64,000 bases of DNA from Amblyornis subalaris (GCA_018881555.1 JACAXG010000007.1:11513235-11577234), one strand, 5' to 3'; shown: positions 1 through 11,856, numbered from the stretch's first letter. Numbers and translations are program-made. The notes: a model not told the origin generated them from the letters alone.

Positions 1-1289
1 CCTACTATTCTTGTGAGTAGTGTTTAACACTGTTCAGATATGGCATACTGCTCTTTTCTTGCAGTAATATATTTTTCATATTTTCACTCTTTTGTTTAAA
101 AACAAAATCATAAAAGGAGTATGATAATTACCAGTTATTAACCTTCATTTGTCATTAGTCGTGTTTAAAGCTGGCATAAAAAATGCTGTGAGTGTTAAGA
201 AATGTTTTAATTAGGTCATTAGATCCTATGTGATTTAGTGATAGCCCAGGGAGAAATGATAACAGGAAGAGGTGTAAATGGGCAGAATCTTAATTCAACA
301 AAGCATTTATACAGATGCACTAATAGGGCTTAAATCCTCCCTTGGAGTTGTGCATAGACTTTGCTGGGTTTGAGCCTAAAACTAGGTTTTCACCTCAAAG
401 GGGAAGGGCTCAGCATCTTGGCAGAAGTTGCTAATGCAGCGCAGCTGATGAACTCGGTGAGTTTTGGCTCCATGGGTACCATTTCTGTGTTAGCTGGATG
501 TGGTGCCACACACTGGGCACATCTGCCTCAGAACTTTGCTTTTACTGTGATTTCTTCTTTGGAAGTGTTGTTAATCTGTTGGGGGGAGGGGGGAGAAGTA
601 AAAAAAAGGAAAGAAAAATTGAGTCAGTATTAAATTAGTGAATTCTACCTCAAACTGGAAAATGACATCTTGTTTCTCATTTACTGCTTTGAGCTTCAGT
701 GGATGCTTTCACTCTGGCGACATAAATGAGTGTATTTTTTTCAATATATTTCTCCTTGCTGGTGAAAAAAAAGTTTCCTAAAGGGCCCGTTGACTGCCTA
801 TATTTTCTTGTCTTCCCAGTGAGTGTCTTACAGCAGGAAATATTGGGTTCATTTCAGAAGTCAAAAACAAATTGACATGTGATTGGGGGAATGTTTCTTT
901 GACCTGCTTTACTAAAAAGGGGAAAAACTTTAACACAGTAATTCTCGAGAGATGTTTAGTAGCCACAAAATTTCATATCCTCTGCTATCAGATTCTAACA
1001 CTTTTTTTCCTTAGAGCACAATCAATAAGATTAATATTTTATCACTTATTCCCTTCCTGCCTTTAAAAAATGATTTGCCAGGAAAGAAAGCTTATTTAAT
1101 GGCTGTACAGGTCAGTGTCCTCTGTGCCATGCCCTGATAACTTTTGAACCTGCTGCTGAATTTGATTACCAGAGGAGGAGAGGTCTCAAATTATTTTCCT
1201 TGAATTCTGTGAAAGCTGGTGCCCAGTTTTTCATAACCTCAGGTTTTGTTTTCTTTTTTACAAGTGGAGACAAGTGAGACCTGAACCTC
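1..1289. other. AT-rich non-coding stretch, no gene seen
   Basis: No open frame here resembles a known protein; the longest starts from TTG and is under 100 codons. The sequence is AT-rich and CpG-poor. A short G-rich tract (six G, A, six G) lies at 581-593 beside a purine-rich run. Nothing marks an exon, promoter or repeat boundary. It reads as intron or intergenic DNA. Confidence 0.6.
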
Positions 1290-1800
1290 AAATGATGTAT
1301 TGAGACATTGCTCATAGCACCTTCAGCGGGGCTGCAGTCTATTTATACCATCTGCAGCCTGGCTTTAATTGATGGGGTTTTGTACCTTTTTAGGTGAACA
1401 TGAATTATTTGAACACTTTACAGTCCAAAGTAATAAAAAATCTGAATTGTCACCATTTCTTTCTAATCGTATCACAAGGCAGATTCCCAAGTAAAGTATG
1501 CACATAAACTTTTAGCCCATTGAAATATGCATCTATAATTTAATTTGCATTCATTAAATTCTTAGTTTCATTAATGATTTAAGGTTCTTTTGCAGTCGGA
1601 AGTCTCAGTCATATTTTTTTCTTGATTGAATTGCCAATTCTATTCAAATAAGACTTGGTAATATTGCTTGTGCATTAGAGAATGATACTGGTAACTTTGT
1701 TAGACCTCTTATCAACATGATTAATTTATAACTGGCTGCGGTGTATTATTAGCTAAAGATATATTACAGTGTAAGGCTTCACCAGAGTGGAAATTTTAAA
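1290..1800. promoter_or_regulatory. Candidate conserved non-coding element
   Basis: This stretch has no CpG outside a few sites and is dense in words typical of developmental enhancers. It holds an MEF2-like CTATTTATA beside a CATCTG E-box (about 1338-1354), enclosed by an 8-bp inverted repeat (GGCTGCAG at 1330-1337, CTGCAGCC at 1352-1359). It also has a perfect octamer ATTTGCAT at 1543-1550 and repeated ATTAAT/TTAATT words at 1540-1730. No reading frame is maintained. Conservation cannot be tested here, so the regulatory call is inference from composition and motif density only. It could simply be AT-rich intron. Confidence 0.3.
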
Positions 1801-3014
1801 GTGCAGATAAGATGGCAATTGCAGGGGATGTATCTGAGAAGGTGAAAGAAGGGAGGCAACCTTAGCATCTTACATCAAATCAGCATTTTCATATTAACAT
1901 AGTTAAAAAGGCAATAAACTCGATTTGTGGTTTCCTTATAAATACAAATATTAACTGGTACAAAAAATTCAAAGAGCTCTTCTTTTCTTCTTCTATTGTG
2001 CTACAACAAAAGAAATGCAGCCTATTTTAAATAAATTTTGAGCAGTAGCGTGGTAAATGAGTGAAAAGTCTTATTTTGCTGCTTGCCTCGTGCTGCCTTG
2101 GAAGCTCCTGTTGCTCATGGGCTTTTTCTTTTAATGGAGTTGTTTCTTTCTTTTGGAGGGTTGCAAGAGTATTGCCCCACTAAGACAAGGTAATTTTTTT
2201 TTTTTTTGAGGTGACTTCCCATGCCCATTCCTGTTTACTAATAGGCATCCTTCTGGCATACAGTAAACATGATTTTTAAAATGTTGCTCCACGGGACACT
2301 GTTGCTGTTGGGTTGCCATTGGGTTGCACCTTCTCTTCATCTATTCAAAACCTCCAGTTACTACCATTTTCTTCTAATTTCTTTGGAAATTAGAGTAGTC
2401 TGTCTGATTCTCTGTTAACCCCACAATCCTGTGTGTGACCAGAGCTACTTTGTCTGTGGAGCACCAGTACCATAGTTTCTAAGCACTGAAGAAACAATCA
2501 AAGAGGCAACCAGCAAGCAGGGTCTGGGAAGTAGCAGCTCAGTTCATGGAGAGAATGAAGCTGCCATGCAGGAGGGCTCTTCCAGGATGAATGGTTGGAG
2601 ATCCCTCAAAGAAAAAACAAGGACTGGGGACAAAATGTAAAGCAGCAGAGGTTGAGGTAGGAATGGCTGAATCAAGGAGCCCTGTGTGTCCAAGCATGTG
2701 CAGACTGGTGGGGTTTTATGATCCCAATATTTATTTCATGGGGTGGATACATCCTGCTTCTTATCCTTTTTCCCTGCCTACTGTGTGTGCTGAAATGGGA
2801 AGCAAATCTGGACTGTGCTCTCCAAGAGGATGTTGATAGTAAAGCATGTTAATGGGTTGTAGTTGTTCATGACAGCCCTGATCCTGTAGGTCCAGGTGTT
2901 AGCTGTAGAGGAGAGTGATCCCATGAAGCTTACTTGGGACTTTTTACCTTTGTTTGAATGTCTGTATGTAGATAATTGTGCTTGCCTTGGTTTAACTGTA
3001 AGATGCTGGTAAGG
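1801..3014. other. Unremarkable non-coding stretch
   Basis: I see no recognisable gene, RNA or repeat family. Short open frames on both strands have no protein-like composition. A run of twelve or more T around 2190-2206 is the only low-complexity feature. It is consistent with intron or intergenic sequence. Confidence 0.55.
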
Positions 3015-3066
3015 GCTGGGCTTGAGTTTCAGAGGTGCTGGCTGGGCTTGAGTTTCAGAGGTGCTG
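3015..3066. repeat. Perfect 26-bp tandem duplication, two copies
   Basis: Two identical 26-base units abut, 3015-3040 and 3041-3066, each beginning GCTGGGCTTGAG and ending AGAGGTGCTG. Perfect identity suggests a recent local duplication such as replication slippage, or a minisatellite that varies in copy number. No coding frame runs through it. Confidence 0.9.
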
Positions 3067-3249
3067 TGATTGTAGAGAAGGGAGGATTAAAGAAGGTGTA
3101 AGAGAGAAAGTGGACTGAGAACAGAGCAATCACAGTGCTGAAAGCTTCCCTTTTCACTGAACATTAGATATTCTCGAAGAATGTACTGACACTTGCTCTT
3201 GAGTACTCCCAGTTTGCACTTTGAAATTAATTGAACCAAGGACTAAAAT

Positions 3250-3700
3250 TCCTGCTTTGTTGATTGATTTTTTTTTTTTAAATTTTAAACTGATTAATGT
3301 TTTCATTTGAATAGCACTGCTGACTCTGCAGAAGATGTGATCTTTTAATTAGCAGATGTCAGGATTAGCATTAGTGTTGAGCTGTAATTAGCATTTGTAC
3401 GCATAGTAAAAGACCCGGGCTCAGTTTGGCAGCAAGGAGAATGAAATTATAGGTAGTGGTGTAACTTGGCACTTGCCTGCATATCTGTAATGGATTTTTT
3501 TTGAGAAGTGAAACCCACAAGTATCATGATCAAAACATGAAGTCTAGCGGATCAATTGCTGATAAAAAAATTACATATAAATTATTGGTATTGTTCTATT
3601 AGTTAAATCATAAGTTTTGTTGGCCTAACAGAATTTAATGCATCTAATTGTCACACACTAATGCTCTTAAATTGAAGGCTGCAAAGTGCTAATAGATTCT
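3250..3700. promoter_or_regulatory. Homeodomain-motif-rich AT stretch, candidate enhancer
   Basis: Three copies of ATTAGCA lie on the same strand within 46 bp (3348-3354, 3364-3370, 3387-3393). The first and last sit inside TAATTAGC, a core bound by many homeodomain factors of the Antp/NK/LIM type. The flanks are AT-rich, CpG-poor and non-coding; a short CAG run lies just beyond, at about 3711-3722. Function is inferred from motif clustering; sequence conservation was not tested. It could be chance in AT-rich DNA. Confidence 0.3.
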
Positions 3701-4779
3701 TGGCTAGACTGCAGCAGCAGCAGTGTGCATGGACGTGGATGTCTCTGGGAAGGGTGTTTGGAGTAGAAGAGACCTAACTGAAGCAGGAGCCATTTGGGGC
3801 TCTTAGAGTCCCACTTCAGCTTAATTTAAAGAACAAACGTGCATTGACTTCATGCTCCTTTTTGCAGAAGTGAGGGTTTACGTGGAAGGGCTGTATGTGA
3901 ACGTAGGAGGAAGCAAGACACAGTGCATTTATCACAGGTCAGGGATATACAGAGGGGGACCCAAGTACAGGAAATAATGAAATCTGGATGTCTCCTAGGA
4001 AGGAGACCTTTCCTTTCCTGCTGATGAAAAATCAGCATGGTTCCAAATCAGTGGAAAGAGAACATCACTGGCTAATATGGGACTTAAAAATCAACCAATT
4101 GTTGATTATTGTGGAGAAATCTATTCAGTAGCATTTTATCCAAGCGAAGTCAAAAATAATCCTTTTTAATCCTGCCAAGGTAATTGAAGACAATGGTGAT
4201 TTCTGTGACCATTACTCAAGCAATTAGACAAAACTCAGTGGTTCTGCTTTTTGGTACACCAAAGGAAAGTAAAAGCTACTTGATTATAGGTATTGCAGGA
4301 ATGGAGGTTGAGGGTTCACAGGTCAATGGTGCTTGGAGGAACAAAGGAGTCTTCTGTACAGCACATCTACGATAATGGCCATAATGTTACAATATAGAAT
4401 AAGTTTGCAGTGCTCTCATGGCCGGGTGGGAGAGTAGAATTCTATTCCTGCCTTGTGTGTGTGCGTCATTCTTTCTGGTTTTGGTCTCCTCATTGCATCT
4501 AACCCCCAGTAAAATGTGGTTAATGATGCTGACGACCTTTGTCAAGGTGCTCTGAAATTCGCCTCTGACAAGTGCTGGTTTAGGATGATGAGTTTTTTCT
4601 GCTTGCCACTTCTTTGTGGTTTTAAACTCTGTTGAAGATTAACAAGACAAAGACTAATGTTATGCAAGTTTATGAAATGATATTTTAAAAATGAAAATCT
4701 TTTGAGAGGAAACATAGAAATGAGCCTTGAATCCATATTGGTGTTCTTTTCTCTCTCACTTTACAGCTGAATGTTTACA
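3701..4779. other. Unremarkable non-coding stretch
   Basis: No supported gene or repeat. Open frames are short and unlike known proteins. It contains ordinary pyrimidine runs and no clear exon with paired splice signals. Confidence 0.55.
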
Positions 4780-5560
4780 GGTAGCAAAAAATTCAAATGC
4801 TTATGGCGGATGACAGGCTGATCCCCTCTTGCTTTTCCACCAAGGAGAAGCGAGGAAGATTAGCTGTCACGTTGCATGTATAAATAATGATTATAAGCAT
4901 AACCACCCCCCGCAAACAAACCTTCTCTTGCTTCCGAACCCTTGTTTGGATCTCTGGAAACAGCCATGAACGATCCTAGGCATTTAACATATGCTGGTTT
5001 GTGTGGGTTTGTGCGATTGCATTTGAACTTCCCTCCAGTGCTTTACTTCTGAAAGGAAAAAGAAATGCCATCAAAGATGAAGGTTTTTCGAGGTGCTGAC
5101 CTTTTGGGGGAAGAGCCTGACGCACGCATAGCAGTGTAAATCTGTGATCATTCGATCAAATAGCATTAAGAGTGATGGTGTGTCTGATTTGTCAAATGAA
5201 GAAGTAGTACATCTCACCTTCCTGCTGAATAAATACAGCTCATAGCGGAGGGTAATGCTGTCATCATAACATAATTGAAATTATATTATTCCAATGTACA
5301 ATTCAATAAAACTAACCACAGTAGTGGAGTTATCGATTTAAACTCAGTTAAAAGCAGTTCACATATTCGGTTCAAAATATTTTTGATGAATATCAGCTCT
5401 GGTAATATGATTTTCTTCATTCAGTAGCAGAAGTTTTTATCAGCCTGAAAGATCAGATGAAATGTTAAGAAACAATTTGATTTTTGCACCATTGGCCTAA
5501 ACAAGCTGACTCCTTAGCAGAGAGAGCTCTTAATTTTTTTTCAGTCTCTGCATTTCTGGT
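4780..5560. promoter_or_regulatory. Candidate conserved non-coding element
   Basis: This is an AT-rich stretch with low CpG content, no open frame and many balanced A/T words (for example ATAATTGAAATTATATTATT at 5272-5291 and ATCGATTTAAACTCAG near 5333). Such texture is common in deeply conserved vertebrate enhancers, but no comparison could be made. Treat as a candidate only; ordinary AT-rich intron is the alternative. Confidence 0.25.
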
Positions 5561-5924
5561 ACATGCCCAGATTTTAGTGTATTAAAAAAAAAAAATAAAA
5601 TTACTTAATGGCACTTGTTCAAAGGAGGGGTCCTTTTTTGCTCGAAGCAGCTACTGCTAGTTGTAGGCGTGATCATTTGTCATGTAAATGTATGGCTCCG
5701 ACCTCTTCTGAACCAGAGGAAAGAGTCTGCAGTAATTACTTGGGTTTTTCCTAGTGTAATTAGTGAGTAATCTGCTGTGACATCTAAGTACAACATATGT
5801 AGTCAGCCTGTGAGTAAATATGTTGTTTAGTGAATTGTAAAGCAGTGTCGCCCTTTTTCCAGTGGTATTGCAGGAAAGCCTTTTGCGGACACGGGCTCTC
5901 AAGGCTGTTTGTTCGTGGCTCTTT

Positions 5925-6365
5925 TTGCCCTGTCCAACGAGGAGCAACGGATCTGGTGAAGGGTCAGGAGCACAAGTCTTAGGAGGAGTGTCTGAGGGAG
6001 GTGGGGTTGCTTGGCCTGGAGAAAAGGAGGCTCAGGGGACACCTTATCACTTTCTACAACTGCCTGTAGTTGTGGTGAGGTGGGGTTCGGGTCTCTTCTC
6101 ATGAGTAACAAGTGACAGGACGAGAGGAAATGGCCTCAAGTTCCAGCAATGGAGGTTTAGATTGGATATTAGGAAAAAATTCTTTACCAGAAAGCTTATC
6201 AAGTACTGACAGGCTGCCCGGAGAAGTAGTGGAGCCACCATCCCTGGAGGTATTTAAAAGATGTGTAGTTGTGCTTAGGAACATGGTTCGGTAGTGGACT
6301 TAGCAGTGCTGGGTTGAACTTGATCTTAAAGATCCTTTCCAACCTAAATAATTCTGTGATTCTAA
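5925..6365 (+). mobile_element. CR1 LINE fragment, 3' end, 5'-truncated
   Basis: CR1 is the dominant non-LTR retrotransposon of birds, and most copies are truncated at the 5' end. This copy aligns by eye, block by block, with the CR1 at 34.5-35.0 kb. Shared blocks include GGTCAGGAGCACAAGTCTTA (5962-5981 region), the TGACAGGACGAGAGGAAATGG block near 6113, the GGTTTAGATTGGATATTAGG block near 6153 and the GGCTGCCCGGAGAAGTAGTGG block near 6211. The 3' end ends in the family hallmark, TTCCAACCTAAATAATTCTGTGATTCT, with one full ATTCTGTG octamer. The left edge is approximate. Indels and stops show an old, inactive copy. Confidence 0.93.
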
Positions 6366-8934
6366 GAGGTCCCTGAAACCTAAAGATGCAAGAGCATAGC
6401 TCATTTCACAGGAGGGGGAGGTGAAAATATATAGAATTGGCGTTTGCTTCTTCCTTGTGACAGGATCAATACTGCAGTCCTAAGGCCAACATTGCTCTTC
6501 TTTTTCTTTCCTGTCCTCTTCTTCTGTTCCCTCCTGTTTTAAATCCACTGTTAGGAGGGCAGCACAACGATTAATACTTTGAGAATTTAGATCTTGCTAG
6601 TGTACTAGTGTACTAGTTTGTTAGTTCTGTCTTGGGCTTTGCTGTCAGAATAGCGATCAACTGACTGTGTACTATCACTGCTTTTCCGACAGGAGCGAGA
6701 AAGTCTTAGAAAGAATTCGTAAGTTTGTTTTTTTCTTCCCCTGATTTCAAGAGCTGTGCTCAACCCTTTCCATTTTATATGTAACTTTTGCAAAAAAAAA
6801 ATCACGTTGTACACTCTCCTTTTGTGCATACTAGCTCAAACTACCATACTTGTTCTCTGCTTACACACATCTTTCTGCTTTGTGGCCCGTGTTTTACAAA
6901 ACCTCTTGTGGTAGGAGCAAGCCAGCTGTATGCAGCCTGCTGAGCTGACCTGAGATCTTCGCTTTGTCACTCTGAACCTGAGATGTAAGACATATTCCAT
7001 GTTGCCTCTAAATGTGATGGCAAGGAAATAATTGATAGCTTTACATTTGAGTTCTTGCATTTCACTAAACTTAATTTTTCCTGTTTGGCTTGATCATAGA
7101 GGTGCAAGTCAATTTCTTCTACCAACAGCACACCTCATTGATTTCAGAGTGAAGAAAAAAAGTACAGCTGGAGCTCACAGTGAACGTTACTCCTTGAAAT
7201 GTTCTGAATACTTCAGTTTGTTACACCATTCCAATTAAAAGGATGGTTGTGTGTGTAAACAAAGAAATGGACAGTGTCTGCACCTGCTCATGTTGTTCAT
7301 TAGGCTACACCTCATTTTCTTTTATCTGTTGCTGCTTGGGTTGATGGTTCCCTACCTGTGCCCAGTATAGGTGCTGCCCCACCTCCTTTGCTCTGCATAG
7401 GTCAGGTAGTGCTGTAAGCGGTTTGGGTAAGAAGAACTCCAACAATGAGATAAGGGTTTCTTCTGGAAATGGATCTTTGCACATGGTGGTTTGAAGGGGT
7501 TCAAGCCCAGAGTCAATATTGGTAACTCAGCTGGCCACGAATGTAAGTAACCTGCAGTTAGGAGTGTAACCTTGAGTTTGTTGTTTAATGGTATTTTTAG
7601 TAAGGCCAGAATTTCCAATTTGATACATGGTATTAGAATTTGTTATATATTTTTTTTTCACTTGAGAACTGTGCAAACAATGAATCAGAATTTTTTTATG
7701 GTACCCATTGACACAAATTAAGCACACATTTGTGTTTATGTGTGTGTGCAGAGCCCTACTCCAATACATGGTTCCACAGGGAGTCTGTGAAGATGCACCA
7801 CAAGCATATTCCTTGTATACAACAGCTCCAGCACCAATCCTAAGAGTATTTGCGTGGGCCAGCCCAGCTCTGCCACCCAAAGGTGTCCTTGACCTCAGCC
7901 CCTGAGGCTTCGGTTCCAGGATGGATACAAAAAAATGCTGAGACTGTTTCTTATCTCATCACCCAGGGAAACTTCATTCCCTTGCAAGAAGTCCTTCTCT
8001 CCCTGGTATTCCTGCTTCCAGACAATTTAACCCCTTCTTGTAGTTGGACTTCTTGCCTTCTGTGCCAGATCGTTCTTCAGTCACAAATTACCACTGCTGA
8101 GCTGTCACAATTAGAATTTTTCAGTGTGTGACTTCCCCTCACTTACTTCTGATTCAGGATTTCTTACAAACTCAGGAAGAACATTTTGAACAGCCTCTAG
8201 CAATGCTACTGGTGATACTTCACCCATGCAGCATCCTACCAAAATCTCTTGCAGAGGTTCAGATGATTAAAATGTACATTCACAACCGTGCTCAAATGTT
8301 GCACAGTTGCTGAATTTTGAGAAGCACAATCCAGTTGCTGTCACATTGTTCAGAGTTTTTAGGAAGAGTTTTTGAGTTTGAAATTTTAAGAAGTTCAGTT
8401 GATGTGTTCACATCTACTCAGCTCTGACAACTGTGCACTTCAAGACACAAATGTCTTTCAGCATCCTTGTGGAGCTCTTTGCATGGTTGTGCCACGATCC
8501 TGCTTGATAAAAGTGTCAAAAGCTGGGAGTTACTGAAACAATAACAGTAGAAATCGAAATGAAGCATTCGAGGTTTGAGGGGAAACACTGCTGCAGAAGT
8601 AAGAGCATGCCCAGAAACTTAAGGAGTTATTTCAGTGTCCCATCAGTTTAGTCTTGTTTATTAATGTGGGTGTATGGAAACCAACTCTCCTTGAGTGAAT
8701 GAGGGTGGGGAAGCTGCTGGATCTCTCTTGGTTTGGCCGTGCGGTGTCCGGAGCAGTGAGCCTGCAGGTACTGGAGGCATTGGTATCATGCAATGACTTC
8801 TGTCCTCCTGCCAGCCCAGGGATGCAACAGAAGCAGGGATGAGCCCTGCAAAAAGCAGCCTGTGTGGGAACGGTTTGCTTGAGAGGTGATCAGCATACAG
8901 AGGAATTAGCGTATCTGATGAGCTGAGCTGAGGT
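6366..8934. other. Unremarkable non-coding stretch
   Basis: No protein that I recognise. The open frame of 117 codons on the minus strand at 7527-7880 crosses low-complexity T/A runs and looks fortuitous. A 2.5-copy octamer repeat of CTAGTGTA lies at 6597-6616. No CR1 or other repeat is evident. Confidence 0.5.
6597..6616. repeat. Short 8-bp tandem repeat
   Basis: CTAGTGTA is repeated 2.5 times (period 8). It is a small slippage-type microsatellite seed with no functional implication. Confidence 0.85.
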
Positions 8935-9300
8935 TCAGCTCTGCGAGTGGGAAAATGCCGCACTGATGCGAGCTGCTTGTGTGTCGGCTGCGACGATGTG
9001 GCCGTTTTCACCTCCTGGGGCTCAGTTATTTGAGCAGGCGGCGAGGAGAAGCTCTGCTTGTGGTGTGGGTGCGTGTGCAAATTCATCAGCTTGGGAAAAC
9101 ATCCCCACCCTCGCGATACCGGCTCGGTTGTTTGAGGAGGAGCGCTGACCTTTCCCGCGTCACCGTGCGCCGGGCCCTCTCGCAGGAGCAGTCAGCTGGA
9201 GGGGTGCTGCTCTGCTCTGCCCTGCCAGGCGAGGCTGGAGGGCTCTTATCTCCTTCCTTCCGCCTCGATAACAGCACTTGTCATCTCGCCGCGCGTGTGG
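8935..9300. promoter_or_regulatory. CpG island, candidate promoter or enhancer
   Basis: I counted about 28 CpG dinucleotides between 8941 and 9300, where base composition would predict roughly 30. The observed/expected ratio is therefore near 0.9, while the rest of the window is strongly CpG-depleted. This meets the usual CpG-island test (over 200 bp, over 50% GC, ratio over 0.6). In vertebrates such islands usually mark unmethylated promoters or orphan regulatory islands. Within it are two GATA-type words (TTATCT at about 9246 and GATAAC at about 9266), ETS-like CTTCCTTCC near 9252 and a TGACCTTT nuclear-receptor half-site at 9146. No TATA box is evident. Frames through it (130 codons plus, 141 codons minus) are not recognised and are probably GC-driven openness. 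Strand and target gene are unknown. Confidence 0.6.
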
Positions 9301-9480
9301 ATTTTACACAGCTCAGCGTGCTTTCCAGCAGACACCAAAATATTAATTATAATGCTGTAAAAATTAATTGAAACACGGCGTAATCTCTGTTAAGTAAGGT
9401 CACTGAAATTGTCTTAAAATAGACTGCTCAAGAAATAAGATGAAATCTCTCTACAGAGGAGCTTAGCAGATTTCCTGTGC
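9301..9480. other. AT-rich flank of the CpG island
   Basis: The composition flips abruptly from GC-rich to AT-rich at about 9300, with TTAATTATAA and AAATTAATTGA words. This is a common arrangement at the edge of a regulatory island. I see no open frame of interest. Confidence 0.3.
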
Positions 9481-11775
9481 CAGTCCTCTTGAGATGCTGC
9501 TTATTGCCATTAATGTGCATTCAGTATTTCTGTATTTTCCCTTAGAGTTCCTGCCATTTGGAGCAGATTTCCAGATCCTGCTCATCCCTGCTAACCTGTT
9601 AATAATATTTTGGCCTCCTTTGGCTAAATGGTAATGGGACCCAAGCACTAACTGGTGGTATTTTTGTCTGAGTGTTGACTTCTTGGGAGAAGAAGTGAGC
9701 CTATGGAGGATGTGGATGGAGATGCAGTCTGGTTGTTCTTCGATTCCCACCACAGATCTCATACCTGCATTTCCTGTGCTGATCTCGGAAGAGCCGCGCT
9801 GGCACAAAACATCTGGTTTTTAAGTGTACCCAGTGCCTACAAAATTGGTTCGGCAAAGTAGGTAGAAGGATGAAATCCCACCAGCTTCCCTGTGGCCCCA
9901 GTCCAACTGTTTTACGGCTTTTAGGAATGGCAGCTGTGTCTTTTTCATCGTATTCGAAGCCAGCTAGTACTAAATTTGGTTAGATTTGGAAACAGAATGC
10001 ATATTTACTCTAGAGATTGTTCTTATTTCATTGAACTGGCTATTGGAAATAGATGGCCCATAACTTCAGTATGACAGCGGGATGCAAAGTGGCATTTTAG
10101 GGAGGCTGCCAGTGGTTTCGTTGCTTTAAGAAATTCAGGCTCCCATGTGGTGCAATAAGCCTTTGCTTTCAGAGGCTGTGTGAATGGGAACTCTGGCAGT
10201 TTGCAATTTTTGGTGACGTCTGCTACGTTTTATTTTATTTTAAGGTAAACTGCTGTCTGGAAAGGTAAAATCACCACCTGCAGTCAAGAGAGGGTCTAAC
10301 TGGACCAAACAAGCTTTCTGACATGTAATAGTGTGACCTTTTTCCAGCTCTAGTTTTCTCTTTCGGTGCTGTAAAGTCCTTTTCTCTGACTGCACATCAA
10401 TGGCCTGCAGAAATAGTAAGCTTGAGGAGGAGGGGGAAAAAAAAAAGAAAGAAAAGAAATCAGAGTTTCAGGTGGGCAAGAAGAGAGCACATGTGGAGGA
10501 GCTGCTGCGTTGTCTGGATGCTGTGATGTGCTGTGCCTTTCAGCCCTACGCTCCAAAGACAAGTCCTTCTACAACTGATCCTTTTTTTTAATTCTTTCCT
10601 GTTTCAAAATCTTGAGGAGGAAATAGGTCTGTGTGAGTCCAGCTGTCCTAAAGCTGGTAGAAAGAGGTTGCTTGTACACCACAGCCAGGTGAGAAGAGAG
10701 GCTACAGGGCTTTGGTGGGGAGAGGAGGGAGCTCGGACCAGAGGCAGCCTGTGCTGCCTTTTGTTCACTTGTTTTTGTTTTCAATAAAAATCACACGGTT
10801 TTGGAAGAGAGAGGATAGCAGCATTGTGTGTGAATTTTTAATTCACTCATATGATCGAGCTTTGAGGAGAAAAACTGGATGGCTTAGCACGTAATGACTT
10901 TTCTGTGATTTTGGATGACATAAAGACAAGTTTATGTAGGGTGAACTCGAGGCTGCCGTGGTCTGTGGACTCACGCAGCAGCAGGGAAGGGAATATGTTG
11001 CAAACTGCAGCCATTAATCCTTAGTAGTTTGTTTGTTAGGCTTCGTGGAGGCATGCCTTGCCATGGAGAAGTTGAAATAACTCATTGCAGTGGAAATCTG
11101 AAGATCAGACAGCAGCCTTCTCTTAGATTTGACTTCACATGAGGCATCTGAACTGTGCTATATCCATCTTTTGAAAATTTGTGGCTAAACTTTGCAAGAA
11201 AAGAGCAATCAGACTTCACGTAGCGATGACAAAGGGCGGATCCACTGTCGGAGTGATTAGAGGCTCAGGTTATCCCCAGCAATTGCCATGCTGTAAATAC
11301 TCAGTCCTCCTTACCCTGAAGCCAGAAGCCTATAACCCTTTTAGAGAAGAAATGCGATGAGGTTGTGAGCCAGCAGACCCATTTGGAAATGTATTCTTCC
11401 TGGGCTGTTGGGTGTTACAGCACTAAAAATAAATTAAAAGGCACCATCGTAGGATATTATTACTAGCTTATGATACAGCTTAACTGCTGATAGACAGTCT
11501 ATTATACCAATTCCTTCTGGCTGCTGACAACTCACCAGGTGCTTGGAAATGTCAGCCCCTGCCCCAGGATATATGGAGAGGTTATGGTTTAATTTTCAGG
11601 TCTTCCATGCTGTCTGTGGGTGGAGAGTAGCAGGGAGTTGGCCCCAGGAGTCCTGTAATCCAGCCTGTGTTTTTCAGCGTTGTTTAGCCTACCTGAACAG
11701 TGCTCTTGCAGATGTCTTTGTTCTGTCAGACTCGTGGGTTTTTGGTGTGTTATCACCTCCTTTGCTGGTAGTCAC
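9481..11775. other. Unremarkable non-coding stretch
   Basis: No supported gene. A minus-strand frame of 114 codons (9463-9807) is not recognised and has no matching splice or polyadenylation context. A near-CRE TGACGTCT lies at about 10213. A purine-only tract rich in GA sits at 10424-10460. Nothing else stands out. Confidence 0.5.
10424..10460. repeat. Polypurine (GA-rich) tract
   Basis: This run consists almost entirely of G and A, from a GAGGAGGAGGGGG start into A and GAAA blocks. It is simple low-complexity sequence. Confidence 0.8.
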
Positions 11776-11856
11776 TTTTTTTTTTTTTTGGCTTTATTGA
11801 AACCATCTCAATTAGTTCATATTGCTGCCACTTCCCCCCCCTACCCCCCCCCCCCC
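11776..11856. repeat. Homopolymer tracts: T14 then C8 and C13
   Basis: A run of 14 T at 11776-11789 is followed at 11834-11841 by eight C and at 11844-11856 by thirteen C, separated only by TA. On the opposite strand the C tracts are G-runs. Length in the assembly is likely unreliable. Confidence 0.9.

Noticed and set aside
3711..3722. CAG trinucleotide repeat
   Set aside because: Only about four units; not an expanded microsatellite.
9463..9807. 114-codon minus-strand frame beside the CpG island as a gene
   Set aside because: No known motif, no splice support, and composition typical of non-coding DNA.
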